Shown here: piece by piece, positions 56,448-64,000 of the stretch
Numbering within the stretch: position 1 is the stretch's first letter
Layout: the number at the start of each line of letters is the position of its first letter
Assembly (NCBI RefSeq): GCF_004348455.1
Contig: NZ_SMKA01000002.1
Coordinates: 62,001-126,000, forward strand
From: Kribbella albertanoniae
GTDB lineage: Bacteria; Actinomycetota; Actinomycetes; Propionibacteriales; Kribbellaceae
DNA length: 64,000 nucleotides
Direction: 5' to 3'
The notes under the pieces: generated by a model
What the model was told of the DNA's origin: nothing
The model's database searches: none
What the model saw: the letters and a program-made list of their open reading frames with translations, nothing else
Translations under genes and position numbers: made by a program

Positions 56448-57526
56448 TCCTGGATCCAGATGAGACGGTTGGCGTTGGCTAGGTGGTGGCAGATTCCGGT
56501 TCGGTCTTGCAGGTCCGAGACCTGAATCAGCGTGTGCTGCTGAAGGTCGAGTGTCCCGACGTGCACCAAGACCTTCGTCATCCTGGTCCAGCCGTTCGGA
56601 TGGACATCGTCAGCGAGGTCGACGACACCGTGGTAGATGTCATCCTGGAGGCGGCTGAAGGTATCCGGGTGCACCGAGTCCCGTGCATACACACGGAGCG
56701 CTTCGGCCTTGAAGAACGCCTCTCGTTGGCGCTTGAAATGGGGACCCGCGTTCACGTGCTCGGTCACGTTGCTGGCGTCGATCGGCTTGTCCGAGAAGCG
56801 TTCGTTGTAGACCCCGAGCAGTTGCGCGACGTACCGAGCTTCCGCCGCAGTTACCTCGTTGGGTGGCGGCTCGTGATCAGGTCTAGCCGGCATCACGGGC
56901 TCGAAATTGCGCAGGTAGTACGGCGTCCCCTCAAGCTGTGCAATGGCGTCGACGAGCTCGACGGATTTGAACATCGTGAAGTCTGCCGAGGTTGCCGATG
57001 CGATGACCGTGGCGATTTCCGTCGCGTCCACGTCACTGCCGAGTGCTTTGTCCGGATCAGCCAGCTCGTCGAGGAAGCGCTGCTTGAGTCTGGTCGGCTG
57101 ACTCAGCAGCTGGTTGAGTTGCGTGCTGCATCCTTTGGGCGCAAGAAACTGATAGGTGTCCGGCAGAGTCCAGAAACCCGCACAGGCTGCACGAAACACC
57201 TTGAGCATCTCCGGGGCGGCGTCACCGAAGCTGAGTGGCTTGACATAGTGCTTGCACTGGAAACAATCCCAGGGGCCTTCGAGGCCCTGCGTCGTCTTGA
57301 GTGCGGCAACGTCGGCACCCCGGTCGCCGCTGCCGCCGAATCTCTTGATCTGAGCGTATGCCTCAGCGAGCGTGGATACCCACTCGCGGACGAACTCTTC
57401 CCAGTCATCGTCCGTATAGAGATAGATGCGGCCTTGTGGGCTGACGGGAGGAGGGGCGATCTTGCTGCCTGACAGGGCAGGCGTCTTCGGCTTCGGCATG
57501 TCGTGGAGTACCGGTGGACTCAGCAT
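56444..57526 (-). CDS. ABC three-component system effector with PD-(D/E)xK-like nuclease domain
   Basis: A protein of about 360 aa. The N-terminal third has a restriction-endonuclease-like pattern: FGGSGDRGADVAAL followed after about 15 residues by WDCFQCKHYVKP, giving Asp...Gln-x-Lys of Mrr-like nucleases. The rest is a helical C-terminal domain with NVTEHVNAGPHFKRQREAFF, as in ABC-3C effector tails. It likely cleaves DNA when the ATPase complex is triggered. The start is uncertain: TTG 57598, ATG 57526 and ATG 57499 are all in frame, and 57526 is chosen as the first ATG. It heads the three-gene operon. Confidence 0.72.
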   Translation of the reverse strand: MLSPPVLHDMPKPKTPALSGSKIAPPPVSPQGRIYLYTDDDWEEFVREWVSTLAEAYAQIKRFGGSGDRGADVAALKTTQGLEGPWDCFQCKHYVKPLSFGDAAPEMLKVFRAACAGFWTLPDTYQFLAPKGCSTQLNQLLSQPTRLKQRFLDELADPDKALGSDVDATEIATVIASATSADFTMFKSVELVDAIAQLEGTPYYLRNFEPVMPARPDHEPPPNEVTAAEARYVAQLLGVYNERFSDKPIDASNVTEHVNAGPHFKRQREAFFKAEALRVYARDSVHPDTFSRLQDDIYHGVVDLADDVHPNGWTRMTKVLVHVGTLDLQQHTLIQVSDLQDRTGICHHLANANRLIWIQE

Positions 57527-57598
57527 GGGCGGTCCAGCCTGACCGGCTGTAGTCAGTTCCCCCACCCCCAACGGATCACGCTTACGCAGAGTGCACAA

Positions 57599-58134
57599 CC
57601 CTAGAGTAAATACGGTGGTTTGCGAACTACCTGCGGTCGGACGATTTGAGGGCGACGCCGTACCGTCGTTCGTGCGGTCGGCTGTGGGCGAGATGTCGGA
57701 CAGTGCTCGCCTACTAGGCGCGAGGTCTGGGTTCCCTTTCGACCATCGGCTAGGAAGCCGACGATCTCCCGGACTGAGGGATCCGTGTTGGCACTCGTGA
57801 TCGAGTGGATCGCGTGACCGTCCAGTCCGAGGAATCTTGATCAGACTGCTGCAGTTCTGATCAAGGCCTCAGGGCAGAGACCTCTCCTGAAACCACGACA
57901 TGCGCGCGCTCGGTCTTCCGGCCAGCCCATCCTGCGTCATCTGCCTTCGAGGAGCGATACGCACCATAACCACACTCCTAGATCTCGACGTCTGAGGAAG
58001 AGTGGTAGAGGGCTCGGCTCTTTCTCGATCGGAACAGTTTCAGTCGGCCGGCGACTACCGTCGAGCGATCTCGTAACCTGTAGGTCCAAGTGGACTTGAC
58101 GGATGTACGGCATGGGCTGATCCCAGGGGGATGC
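57599..58134. other. Divergent intergenic region between defence operon and protease gene
   Basis: About 535 bp with no supported gene. Short open frames exist but carry no family features. Promoters for the leftward ABC-3C operon and the rightward protease must lie here; I see no sequence close enough to consensus to mark. Confidence 0.35.
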
Positions 58135-58803
58135 ATGGAGTATGGCAGCCGATTGGCGATCCCAGTGGCAGCGGCGAACGGCCGCGGGGACTTCCACATT
58201 GGTACGGGGTTCCTCGGGCGCCGAGTCGATGGCCAAGCTGGTTTGTATACGTCCGCTCACGTCCCGACCAACGCTCAACCTCGCCACACTGCAAACTGGC
58301 GTGGTTGGCCTGAGACCATCCTCGCTTGCCTCTCTCCAACCGAGTCGATTGAGGTGCCACTCTTCCTGGGAACGGGGGGACGTCGTGAACCGGCCTTCGC
58401 CTTCATCGAAGGCGAGGGCCGGCGGCTTGCAGACATGATGGGTTTCGTCGGACCGCAGTTTGCCAGTGTGACGGTTAAATTGATGGAGCGGTACGAGGTC
58501 GCGGACCTTGGAGATGTGGTTGGGAGCAATGGCGGAGGCGGTCTGGAGTTGGTCTGCCATGGCTACCCGGATCTAGGTGGCGGGGCCAAATGGCCTTACG
58601 CACCGCCCAGCGTCGTGAATGGACAGTTCACCGGCATCAATCAATCAGGACCGATGATCGAGGCCGATATGGCGACCGAGAAAGGGTTCTCTGGAGGCCC
58701 GGTGCTCATGGAGGACGGCTCCCTGGCAGGAATGTTGATCGGCGATACCGATGGGAAGGCGAGAATCGTTCCACGCCAGGTACTCGCCCTGCTAGGAGGC
58801 TAG
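58135..58803 (+). CDS. Trypsin-like serine protease domain protein
   Basis: A 222-aa protein with a chymotrypsin-fold signature. The histidine motif is LYTSAHV (His42) after GTGFLG, and the nucleophile motif is EKGFSGGPVLMEDGSLAGM with the expected Ser. The catalytic Asp is not obvious, which may mean a degenerate protease. There is no signal peptide, so it is cytoplasmic. AGGGGG sits 4 bp before the ATG at 58135; an upstream GTG at 58090 has no such site. Similar small proteases accompany bacterial conflict systems, and its place beside the ABC-3C operon suggests a defence role. The target is unknown. Confidence 0.7.
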   Translation: MEYGSRLAIPVAAANGRGDFHIGTGFLGRRVDGQAGLYTSAHVPTNAQPRHTANWRGWPETILACLSPTESIEVPLFLGTGGRREPAFAFIEGEGRRLADMMGFVGPQFASVTVKLMERYEVADLGDVVGSNGGGGLELVCHGYPDLGGGAKWPYAPPSVVNGQFTGINQSGPMIEADMATEKGFSGGPVLMEDGSLAGMLIGDTDGKARIVPRQVLALLGG

Positions 58804-59013
58804 TGGCTCGGCGCGACTCAGACTCCCCGGCTTGGAGCCCGTCGAGCGCAACGCGAAGGCGAACCACCACGATGCTGTGAACAGAGCCACGCCTAGAACG
58901 AAGAGTGGACCGAGCTTCTCACTGTGGCCGTACGCAAGGCTCAGGAGATCGGTGCAGATTCCGAGCTGTCCGATGATGGCAAGCGAGCCCCAGCCGCCTC
59001 GTGCGAGCCGGTT
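58792..59013 (-). pseudogene. Membrane protein C-terminal fragment
   Basis: The minus-strand frame between a TAA at 59014-59016 and a TAG at 58792-58794 encodes about 73 residues with a good hydrophobic helix (LGPLFVLGVALFTASWWFAF) and a plausible tail. It contains no start codon before the helix (first GTG is inside it), so it looks like the 3' end of a truncated gene. It overlaps the protease stop by 12 bp. Family unknown. Confidence 0.35.
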
Positions 59014-59073
59014 TTACGATGCGGTGGCGCCTTGGGCTCGGTGGGCTGTGGTGGCGTAGGCGAGCCCGCGCCG
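59014..59073 (-). pseudogene. Relaxase/helicase motif remnant
   Basis: A 19-residue stretch ending at the TAA reads RGLAYATTAHRAQGATAS. AYATTAHRAQGAT is the wording of the helicase motif near the end of the RecD-like part of MobF relaxases. It is broken on both sides and may derive from the same element as the 52.5 kb relaxase fragment. Short length keeps confidence low. Confidence 0.35.
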
Positions 59074-59170
59074 TACTCGTCTCGGCCGGGATCGCTGCTG
59101 CACTCCTTCCAAGAGAGCTTCAACCTGATCCTTGCGGAAGCCACGGGGTCAGTGATGCCATGGCCCGGGC

Positions 59171-60319
59171 TCAAGGGATGTCGGGTCCGCCTGCCTCTGC
59201 GACTTCGCCGAGTACGCTGATCGCCTCCTGGGCGTCGTGCGCATCGGCGGAGACGGCATCAGGCAACGATCCGGATGCTTCCTCGTCAGCGAGGTGTGGG
59301 TACTTTTCAAGAAGGAACCGCCGCCTGTATGCAACGTCGGCGGCGTCAACGATCGCCTCCAAGGTGGCCCAGTTGAGAGTGCCTCCAACGACGATCCCGA
59401 CTGCGGGTACGACCTTGCCGAGGCCCTGCTTGGTGAGGCGGATGCCGAATGCCTTCGCGAGTTGCGTGGAGACTCTCGCGACGACTGTCTCGTTCAGGAC
59501 ATCCCACGACTTGCCGCGGACGAGTGCTTGGGTGAGCCGCGAGATGTCGGACATTGCGGCGGTCTTGGCGGTGGCTGACGTTGCCGTGCCGGCGTTGACG
59601 ACTGACATCACGAAGAGCTTCTCGGCAGGCGCTTCGGGATCGTAGCCGTAGAGCAGCGAGACGTGGCCCACGGAACGAGACGCAAGGCCGAGAACGAATG
59701 CAGCGTCGCCGGTAAAGGCGCCGGCGATGGCTGCGCCCGAAGGCGCTGCTGCGGCGCCGCCGGAGGCTGCGGCGACAAGCTCGCCCCCGGAGATCACCAT
59801 CCCTGCACCCGCTCCGGAGAGTGCCGCGGCAGCTGGGTAGTACCAGCTTGCTCCACGTCCGCGAACAATGTCGATCTGCTCAAGATCGAGGCGGCGCAGG
59901 TCCAAAAGTGATTCAACGTCGTGCCCGCGCTTCTTGTGCATCGCCACCACCCGTTTGGGCGAGAGTCCAACTCGCGAAATCCGACCCACCGTCCGTCGTG
60001 CAGACTCTAAAGCAGTGCCGCTCCAGTCGGGGAGGGCATCGGCGGCCAGGCGAGCGCCTGTGCCGACTACGTGAACGCCTTTGGCGGCGACGTCCTGCCC
60101 TCGCGAGACGGCCGACTGGGCCCGTGGGTGGCCCTCGAGGTACCTCATAGCACGCTTGCCGAGACTGGCGGCGCCGCTGGCCACTTGCTCGCTGACATTC
60201 CGCGTCCCTCGTGACAGTGGTCGGCCCTTGAAACGTTGGATGTCACGCCATGCCGCTAGTTCGTAGTCCGAGGGAACCGCCATCCCATCAGGGTAGTTGC
60301 ACAGATCGGCCAGCGACAT
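59171..60319 (-). CDS. EcsC family protein
   Basis: A 382-aa protein with the EcsC domain in its C-terminal two thirds: LRRLDLEQIDIVRGRG, alternating glycine/alanine-rich amphipathic helices (AALSGAGAGMVISGGELVAA), GDAAFVLGLASRSVGHVSLLYGYDP and ALVRGKSWDVLNE. EcsC proteins are of unclear molecular role, are linked to secretion and membranes, and recur in defence islands. The N-terminus up to about 110 is a basic helical extension. The ATG at 60319 is used; one at 60283 is also possible. There is no operon partner. Confidence 0.75.
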   Translation of the reverse strand: MSLADLCNYPDGMAVPSDYELAAWRDIQRFKGRPLSRGTRNVSEQVASGAASLGKRAMRYLEGHPRAQSAVSRGQDVAAKGVHVVGTGARLAADALPDWSGTALESARRTVGRISRVGLSPKRVVAMHKKRGHDVESLLDLRRLDLEQIDIVRGRGASWYYPAAAALSGAGAGMVISGGELVAAASGGAAAAPSGAAIAGAFTGDAAFVLGLASRSVGHVSLLYGYDPEAPAEKLFVMSVVNAGTATSATAKTAAMSDISRLTQALVRGKSWDVLNETVVARVSTQLAKAFGIRLTKQGLGKVVPAVGIVVGGTLNWATLEAIVDAADVAYRRRFLLEKYPHLADEEASGSLPDAVSADAHDAQEAISVLGEVAEAGGPDIP

Positions 60320-61440
60320 CGGCCTGGTGTCGCGGCTTCAGTCTTCGGATTGATCCTCACTGCTGTCGCTCGCTATGTCCACAAACATCAGCAGATGATC
60401 TTCTGACGCCGGCGGTCCGAAAGAATCGGGGACAGCGCCTAACTCCGCCTATGCGTTGTTAGTTGCTCCGGGTTCCGCGGTGTCGACGTCCCGTCGATAG
60501 AGCAAGCCGGTGAGCCCGCTCTGACATCCCAGAATGAGGGCATCGGCGGTGACCGCCTTGGTAAGGTCACGATGCTGGTGGCGTTTCCACGGGTTTTGTC
60601 GCGGTCCTCAGCTAGAGACAAAGCCTGCGCGGTAAGGCGTCCGGGGTGTCATCAGATCGCCGCATTTGATGGACACCGAACCTGGCGTTCGATCTGCAGA
60701 GATGGGAAACGACGAATCGCCCGTACGCAACGAGTCCTGTGGGAGTGGCGGATGGGCTTCCGGCTGGAAGATCGGGATCGGTCGGCGGCGTCTGGCGCGG
60801 CCAGGCGCCCGTTCAGACAGGTGGCGCTGCTCGGGCGACCGCTGAACCTGATCCTTCGGCGGATGGCTTCGGTGAGGCAATCGCTAGCGTTGTTCAATCA
60901 GTCGTTCTGTCGGTGGTCGCCGCCAGACTCACCGAATGATCGAGCTGACGTCCGTTGCGGCCGCGGTGACCAACAGCCTCACTGGGACAGCGACTCGTAC
61001 CTCGAAACTTTTTGTTGCCGTCTGGGATGGCTTGGCTTGCGGCTGTCTCGCTTCTGACCGAGCGCCCTCGGGCCAGGTACTGCAGTCAGCCGTGCATATT
61101 GGTGCGGGTTGTTGTGGTCGACTGCTCCGACGCTGGCATGGCTCCACGACAGAAGTGATGCAGCTACAAATTGGGCAGTGCTGCTCAGCCGGTCCGGCAG
61201 CGACGGCGACCGCGGTCTAGGTTGCAGCCCAACTGCCGGTCCGCAGGCGCGACTTCCGCGGCCCTAGGTAGGCGTGCGAGTCGGCTCGGTTCCCTGATCA
61301 TCACATCAGTGTGAATGACAGGACCGACAGGTGTCTCTCCTGATGCGGCGGCAGCGACTCCGGCCATCTAGTTCAAGACGTTGTATCAAGTCGGCATCCC
61401 GCTGCTCTGATACTGCAGCGGCCCAAGTCGGAGGAGCCCT
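60320..61440. other. Long interval without a supported gene
   Basis: About 1.1 kb in which open frames on both strands (the longest on the plus strand, 60572-61057) lack recognisable domains or coherent composition. The stretch may be decayed mobile-element DNA or regulatory sequence. The only clear element is the GGAGGAG ribosome site at 61430-61436 that belongs to the next gene. Confidence 0.4.
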
Positions 61441-64000
61441 TTGCTTCGGCTCGACTTGGCGCCCAACTCATTGACCGGCATCGCTGGAGCGTGGAACGTG
61501 CCCTTGGACCTGAGCAAGATCAAGGCTGGTGCGAAGTCCGCGCTGATTGAGCCAAGAGACATATTTGCGAGTCTGGGCCATAGGCCGTGGCCTCGGTTGC
61601 GAGTCGAGCAGGACCAGGTCCTGAAGGGCTGGTTCGAGCGGCGCCACGAGCGCGATCTCGTGATCAAGCAGAACACAGGTGGAGGGAAGACCGTAGTCGG
61701 CCTCCTCGTGGCCCAGTCCAGCCTGAGCGAGGGAGTAGGTCCTGCGGCCTACGTAGTCCCAGATACCTACCTAGTGGACCAGGTTGTGGACGAGGCGAAC
61801 GCGCTCGGGATCCCGGTCACGACAGATCCTCGGGGCGCGGACTTCATCTCGGGCCTCGCGATTCTTGTCTGTACCTTCGAGAAGGTCGTCAACGGCCGTA
61901 GCATCTTCGGGCTCGCGGGTGACTCTAACGCCCGAAGGATTGGAACCGTGGTCGTTGACGACGCGCACGCGGCGTTGGCGGCGGCGCGCAAACAGTTCAC
62001 CGTTAATGTGCCAGCAGAACATCCGGCATATAAGAAGGCTCTGTCAATCTTCGGCGACGAGCTCATGCGGCAGAGCTACAAGAATGGCACAGCTATTCTG
62101 AGTGGCGACCGGGCTACGCCACTCCGCATCCCCTTCTGGGCTTGGTCGAAGAAGCACTCCGAAGTCACGGCTGAGATCGAGGCATCAGCCGGGAATAGTG
62201 CGCTCAAGGGGATATTCTTCTCCTGGCCACTGCTAGCGGACTATTTGGGGCTAGCAGTCGCGACGATCTCGGATCGGCTCCTGCAGTTGCGTACGCCGTG
62301 CCCTCCCATCCAAGAGATACCAGCATTCCACCTGGCTACACGACGCATCTACTTGACTGCAACGCTAGCCGACGACGGCGTCCTTGTGACCGACCTGGCA
62401 GCTGACCCCGAGTCGGTTCGCCGGCCGATCACGCCTGAGCGCGCAACGGACCTAGGCGATCGACTGATAATGGCTCCCGGTGCGCTGAACCCAAACCTTA
62501 CGAGCGACAGGATCCGCCGACTGGCTTGGGAGTTCGCAATGGGCGACCGCACTGGCGACGGAGAGCGAGACGCAGAGCCCGTGAACGTTGTGGTCCTGGT
62601 GCCGAGCGACAGGGCATCAGAGCTCTGGAGTCCGTATGCGGCAGAGACACTCCACGTCGGTGATATGAAGGCCGTCGTCGATCGAATGGCCGCCGGTGAA
62701 CACCTAGGCATCGTGGTCCTTGTCAACAAGTATGACGGAGTCGACCTGCCACATGACGCCTGCCGGCTGTTGGTCGTCGATGGTGTTCCAACACCGCTCG
62801 ATCCAGGCGAGCAGCGCGAGGCAGGAGCGTTGATCGGAAGTGACACCTATCGGATCCGCAAGGTCCAACGACTTGAGCAAGGTATGGGGCGCGGCATCCG
62901 CGACGCAGAGGACCACTGCGCTGTGCTGCTCCTTGGCAGCGACCTTGCTCTGTCGCTAGTCGACAGGGAGGACCTAAGGCTCTTTTCTCCCGCGACCCGT
63001 GCACAGATTGATCTCAGCAAAGAGGTTGCCGCACAGATCGCTGGCGAAGGCCTCGATTCGGTTCGGGAGGTGTTATCGCTGTTCCTGGGGCGTGACGAAG
63101 ACTGGAGAGTCGCGAGCAGCAGGGCGACCGCCGGAGTGGAGTATGACCCGGACGGACATGTCTCAGCGGTATCTGAAGCGCGCCGAAAGGCCTGGGACCT
63201 CGCAGCGGCGGGCGATCCCGCCGCTGCGGCAACAACTCTGCGCAATGCGCTTGATCAAGTCGACTCAGCGGAGCGGGGATGGCGACTGGAGGAAGTGGCC
63301 GCCTATCAGCACGAGGTTTCGCCTGAAGACGCGCAGAAGACAATCAAGGCGGCAAAGCAGGCGAACACGAGCGTGCTTATGCCTGCTCTGCCTCTCGCGC
63401 CAAGGCCGGTACGGGGGCATCAGCAGCAGGCGGTCGCGTGTGTAGATTACCTCAGCGAACACTTCGACAACGGCACGCAGCTGCGCCTGGGTGTTCAGTC
63501 GATGCTTGACGATTTGGCGTTCTCGCCAGAGGACGATCGGGTTGACGCGGCGGAGGCGGCAGTAAAGCGCCTTGGGCAACTACTCGGGTTCGACGCCACG
63601 CGGCCGGAGAAGGAGCAGGGGAAAGGACCAGATGGCTGCTGGGGTCTCACCCCACATCGGTCCGCGGTGATCGAGCTCAAGACTGGCACTTCGCGTGACG
63701 ACAGCGACATCATCAAGTCCGAGACCGATCAGCTGTCCGGTGCGGTCAGTTGGAACTCGGCAGCCAACCCGGACACAACAGAGTGCGTGCCTGTTCTACT
63801 CGCAAGATCTGCACGGCTTCATAAGCTGGCGAGCGCACCCGTAGGTAGCAGAGTTGTCACGCCGGACGACCTCGCTACGTTGAAAGCAGATGTTCAGGCG
63901 TTCGCCGACGAAATCGCTTGCGACAGAGGTTGGGAGCGGTCCAGTGCGGTATCCGCGGCCCTGGCGAGCCACTGCCTGACAGCAGATCAAGTGATTCAAC
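61441..64000 (+). CDS. DEAD/DEAH-type helicase with C-terminal nuclease-like region, 3' end outside window
   Basis: An open frame of 853 codons running off the right edge. TTG at 61441 follows GGAGGAG at ideal distance and is the first start after an in-frame TGA at 61408. Motif I is NTGGGKT (78-84), the Walker B is VVVDDAH (DDAH at 173-176), RIYLTATL is motif III-like, and RLEQGMGRGIRD is motif VI, so this is an SF2 helicase. Further on, Asp731 and Glu745-Leu-Lys747 (VIELKTG) resemble a PD-(D/E)xK nuclease core. Helicase-nuclease fusions are common in phage defence, and the neighbours support this. The C-terminal end cannot be seen. Confidence 0.8.
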   Translation, partial: MLRLDLAPNSLTGIAGAWNVPLDLSKIKAGAKSALIEPRDIFASLGHRPWPRLRVEQDQVLKGWFERRHERDLVIKQNTGGGKTVVGLLVAQSSLSEGVGPAAYVVPDTYLVDQVVDEANALGIPVTTDPRGADFISGLAILVCTFEKVVNGRSIFGLAGDSNARRIGTVVVDDAHAALAAARKQFTVNVPAEHPAYKKALSIFGDELMRQSYKNGTAILSGDRATPLRIPFWAWSKKHSEVTAEIEASAGNSALKGIFFSWPLLADYLGLAVATISDRLLQLRTPCPPIQEIPAFHLATRRIYLTATLADDGVLVTDLAADPESVRRPITPERATDLGDRLIMAPGALNPNLTSDRIRRLAWEFAMGDRTGDGERDAEPVNVVVLVPSDRASELWSPYAAETLHVGDMKAVVDRMAAGEHLGIVVLVNKYDGVDLPHDACRLLVVDGVPTPLDPGEQREAGALIGSDTYRIRKVQRLEQGMGRGIRDAEDHCAVLLLGSDLALSLVDREDLRLFSPATRAQIDLSKEVAAQIAGEGLDSVREVLSLFLGRDEDWRVASSRATAGVEYDPDGHVSAVSEARRKAWDLAAAGDPAAAATTLRNALDQVDSAERGWRLEEVAAYQHEVSPEDAQKTIKAAKQANTSVLMPALPLAPRPVRGHQQQAVACVDYLSEHFDNGTQLRLGVQSMLDDLAFSPEDDRVDAAEAAVKRLGQLLGFDATRPEKEQGKGPDGCWGLTPHRSAVIELKTGTSRDDSDIIKSETDQLSGAVSWNSAANPDTTECVPVLLARSARLHKLASAPVGSRVVTPDDLATLKADVQAFADEIACDRGWERSSAVSAALASHCLTADQVIQ

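Noticed and set aside
60572-61220. Plus-strand open frames of 161 and 94 codons
   Set aside because: No domain, no ribosome site with good spacing and no coherent composition; left as unassigned interval.
1-64000. CRISPR array or rRNA operon
   Set aside because: No regularly spaced identical repeats with unique spacers and no rRNA sequence were seen.

Overview
The window is high-GC actinomycete DNA: many GTG and a few TTG starts, dense ATGA/GTGA start-stop overlaps, LLM-type (often F420-dependent) oxidoreductases, a SARP regulator, and MobF/integrase remnants of actinobacterial mobile elements. A Kribbella- or Streptomyces-like host fits, but the genus cannot be fixed from the sequence alone.

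Region 1 (1-6.6 kb) is ordinary accessory chromosome: a broken small membrane gene, a polysaccharide deacetylase, a GNAT acetyltransferase, a penicillin-acylase-type Ntn hydrolase, two back-to-back gene remnants (FAD monooxygenase N-terminus and LuxR C-terminus), a TetR regulator and an RraA-like protein.

Region 2 (about 6.6-51.7 kb) looks like one biosynthetic gene cluster of unusual mixed logic. It combines (a) a sedoheptulose-7-phosphate cyclase-like enzyme plus two scyllo-inosose/AHBA-type aminotransferases; (b) a complete NDP-heptose-like set (SIS isomerase, GHMP kinase, HAD phosphatase, nucleotidyltransferase, epimerase) and a GT8 glycosyltransferase; (c) a VOC dioxygenase and a probable heme tyrosine hydroxylase resembling the LmbB1/LmbB2 pair of lincomycin and pyrrolobenzodiazepine pathways, with two LLM oxidoreductases; (d) free-standing carrier-protein chemistry: two AMP ligases, two carrier proteins plus one fused carrier, a PLP amino-acid decarboxylase, two acyl-CoA dehydrogenase-like proteins, two cysteine transferases that look BtrH-like, an asparagine synthetase and a free condensation domain lacking its catalytic histidines; (e) two ATP-grasp ligases, a radical SAM protein, a cupin, a MurA-like enolpyruvyl transferase and several flavoenzymes. 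An ABC exporter and a YcaQ/AlkZ-type DNA glycosylase are the likely self-protection genes; the glycosylase points to a DNA-damaging product. A SARP activator sits at the right edge. Thirteen intergenic sites with GTA/ATA-type triplets repeated exactly every 11 bp, in the orientation expected for SARP binding, lie before nearly every operon and delimit the regulon from 6.59 to 48.54 kb. No megasynthase is present. I recognise no known cluster with this gene set, so this is the best candidate for an undescribed system.

Region 3 (51.7-64 kb) is a mobile-element scar and defence island. An integrase N-terminus is joined to a MobF relaxase C-terminus, next to a 38-bp copy of a tRNA-Lys 3' end (att site) with its terminator. 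Then come an ABC three-component conflict system (SMC-like ATPase, middle component, PD-(D/E)xK effector), a trypsin-like protease, relaxase debris, an EcsC protein, and a helicase with a nuclease-like C-terminal part that runs off the right edge.
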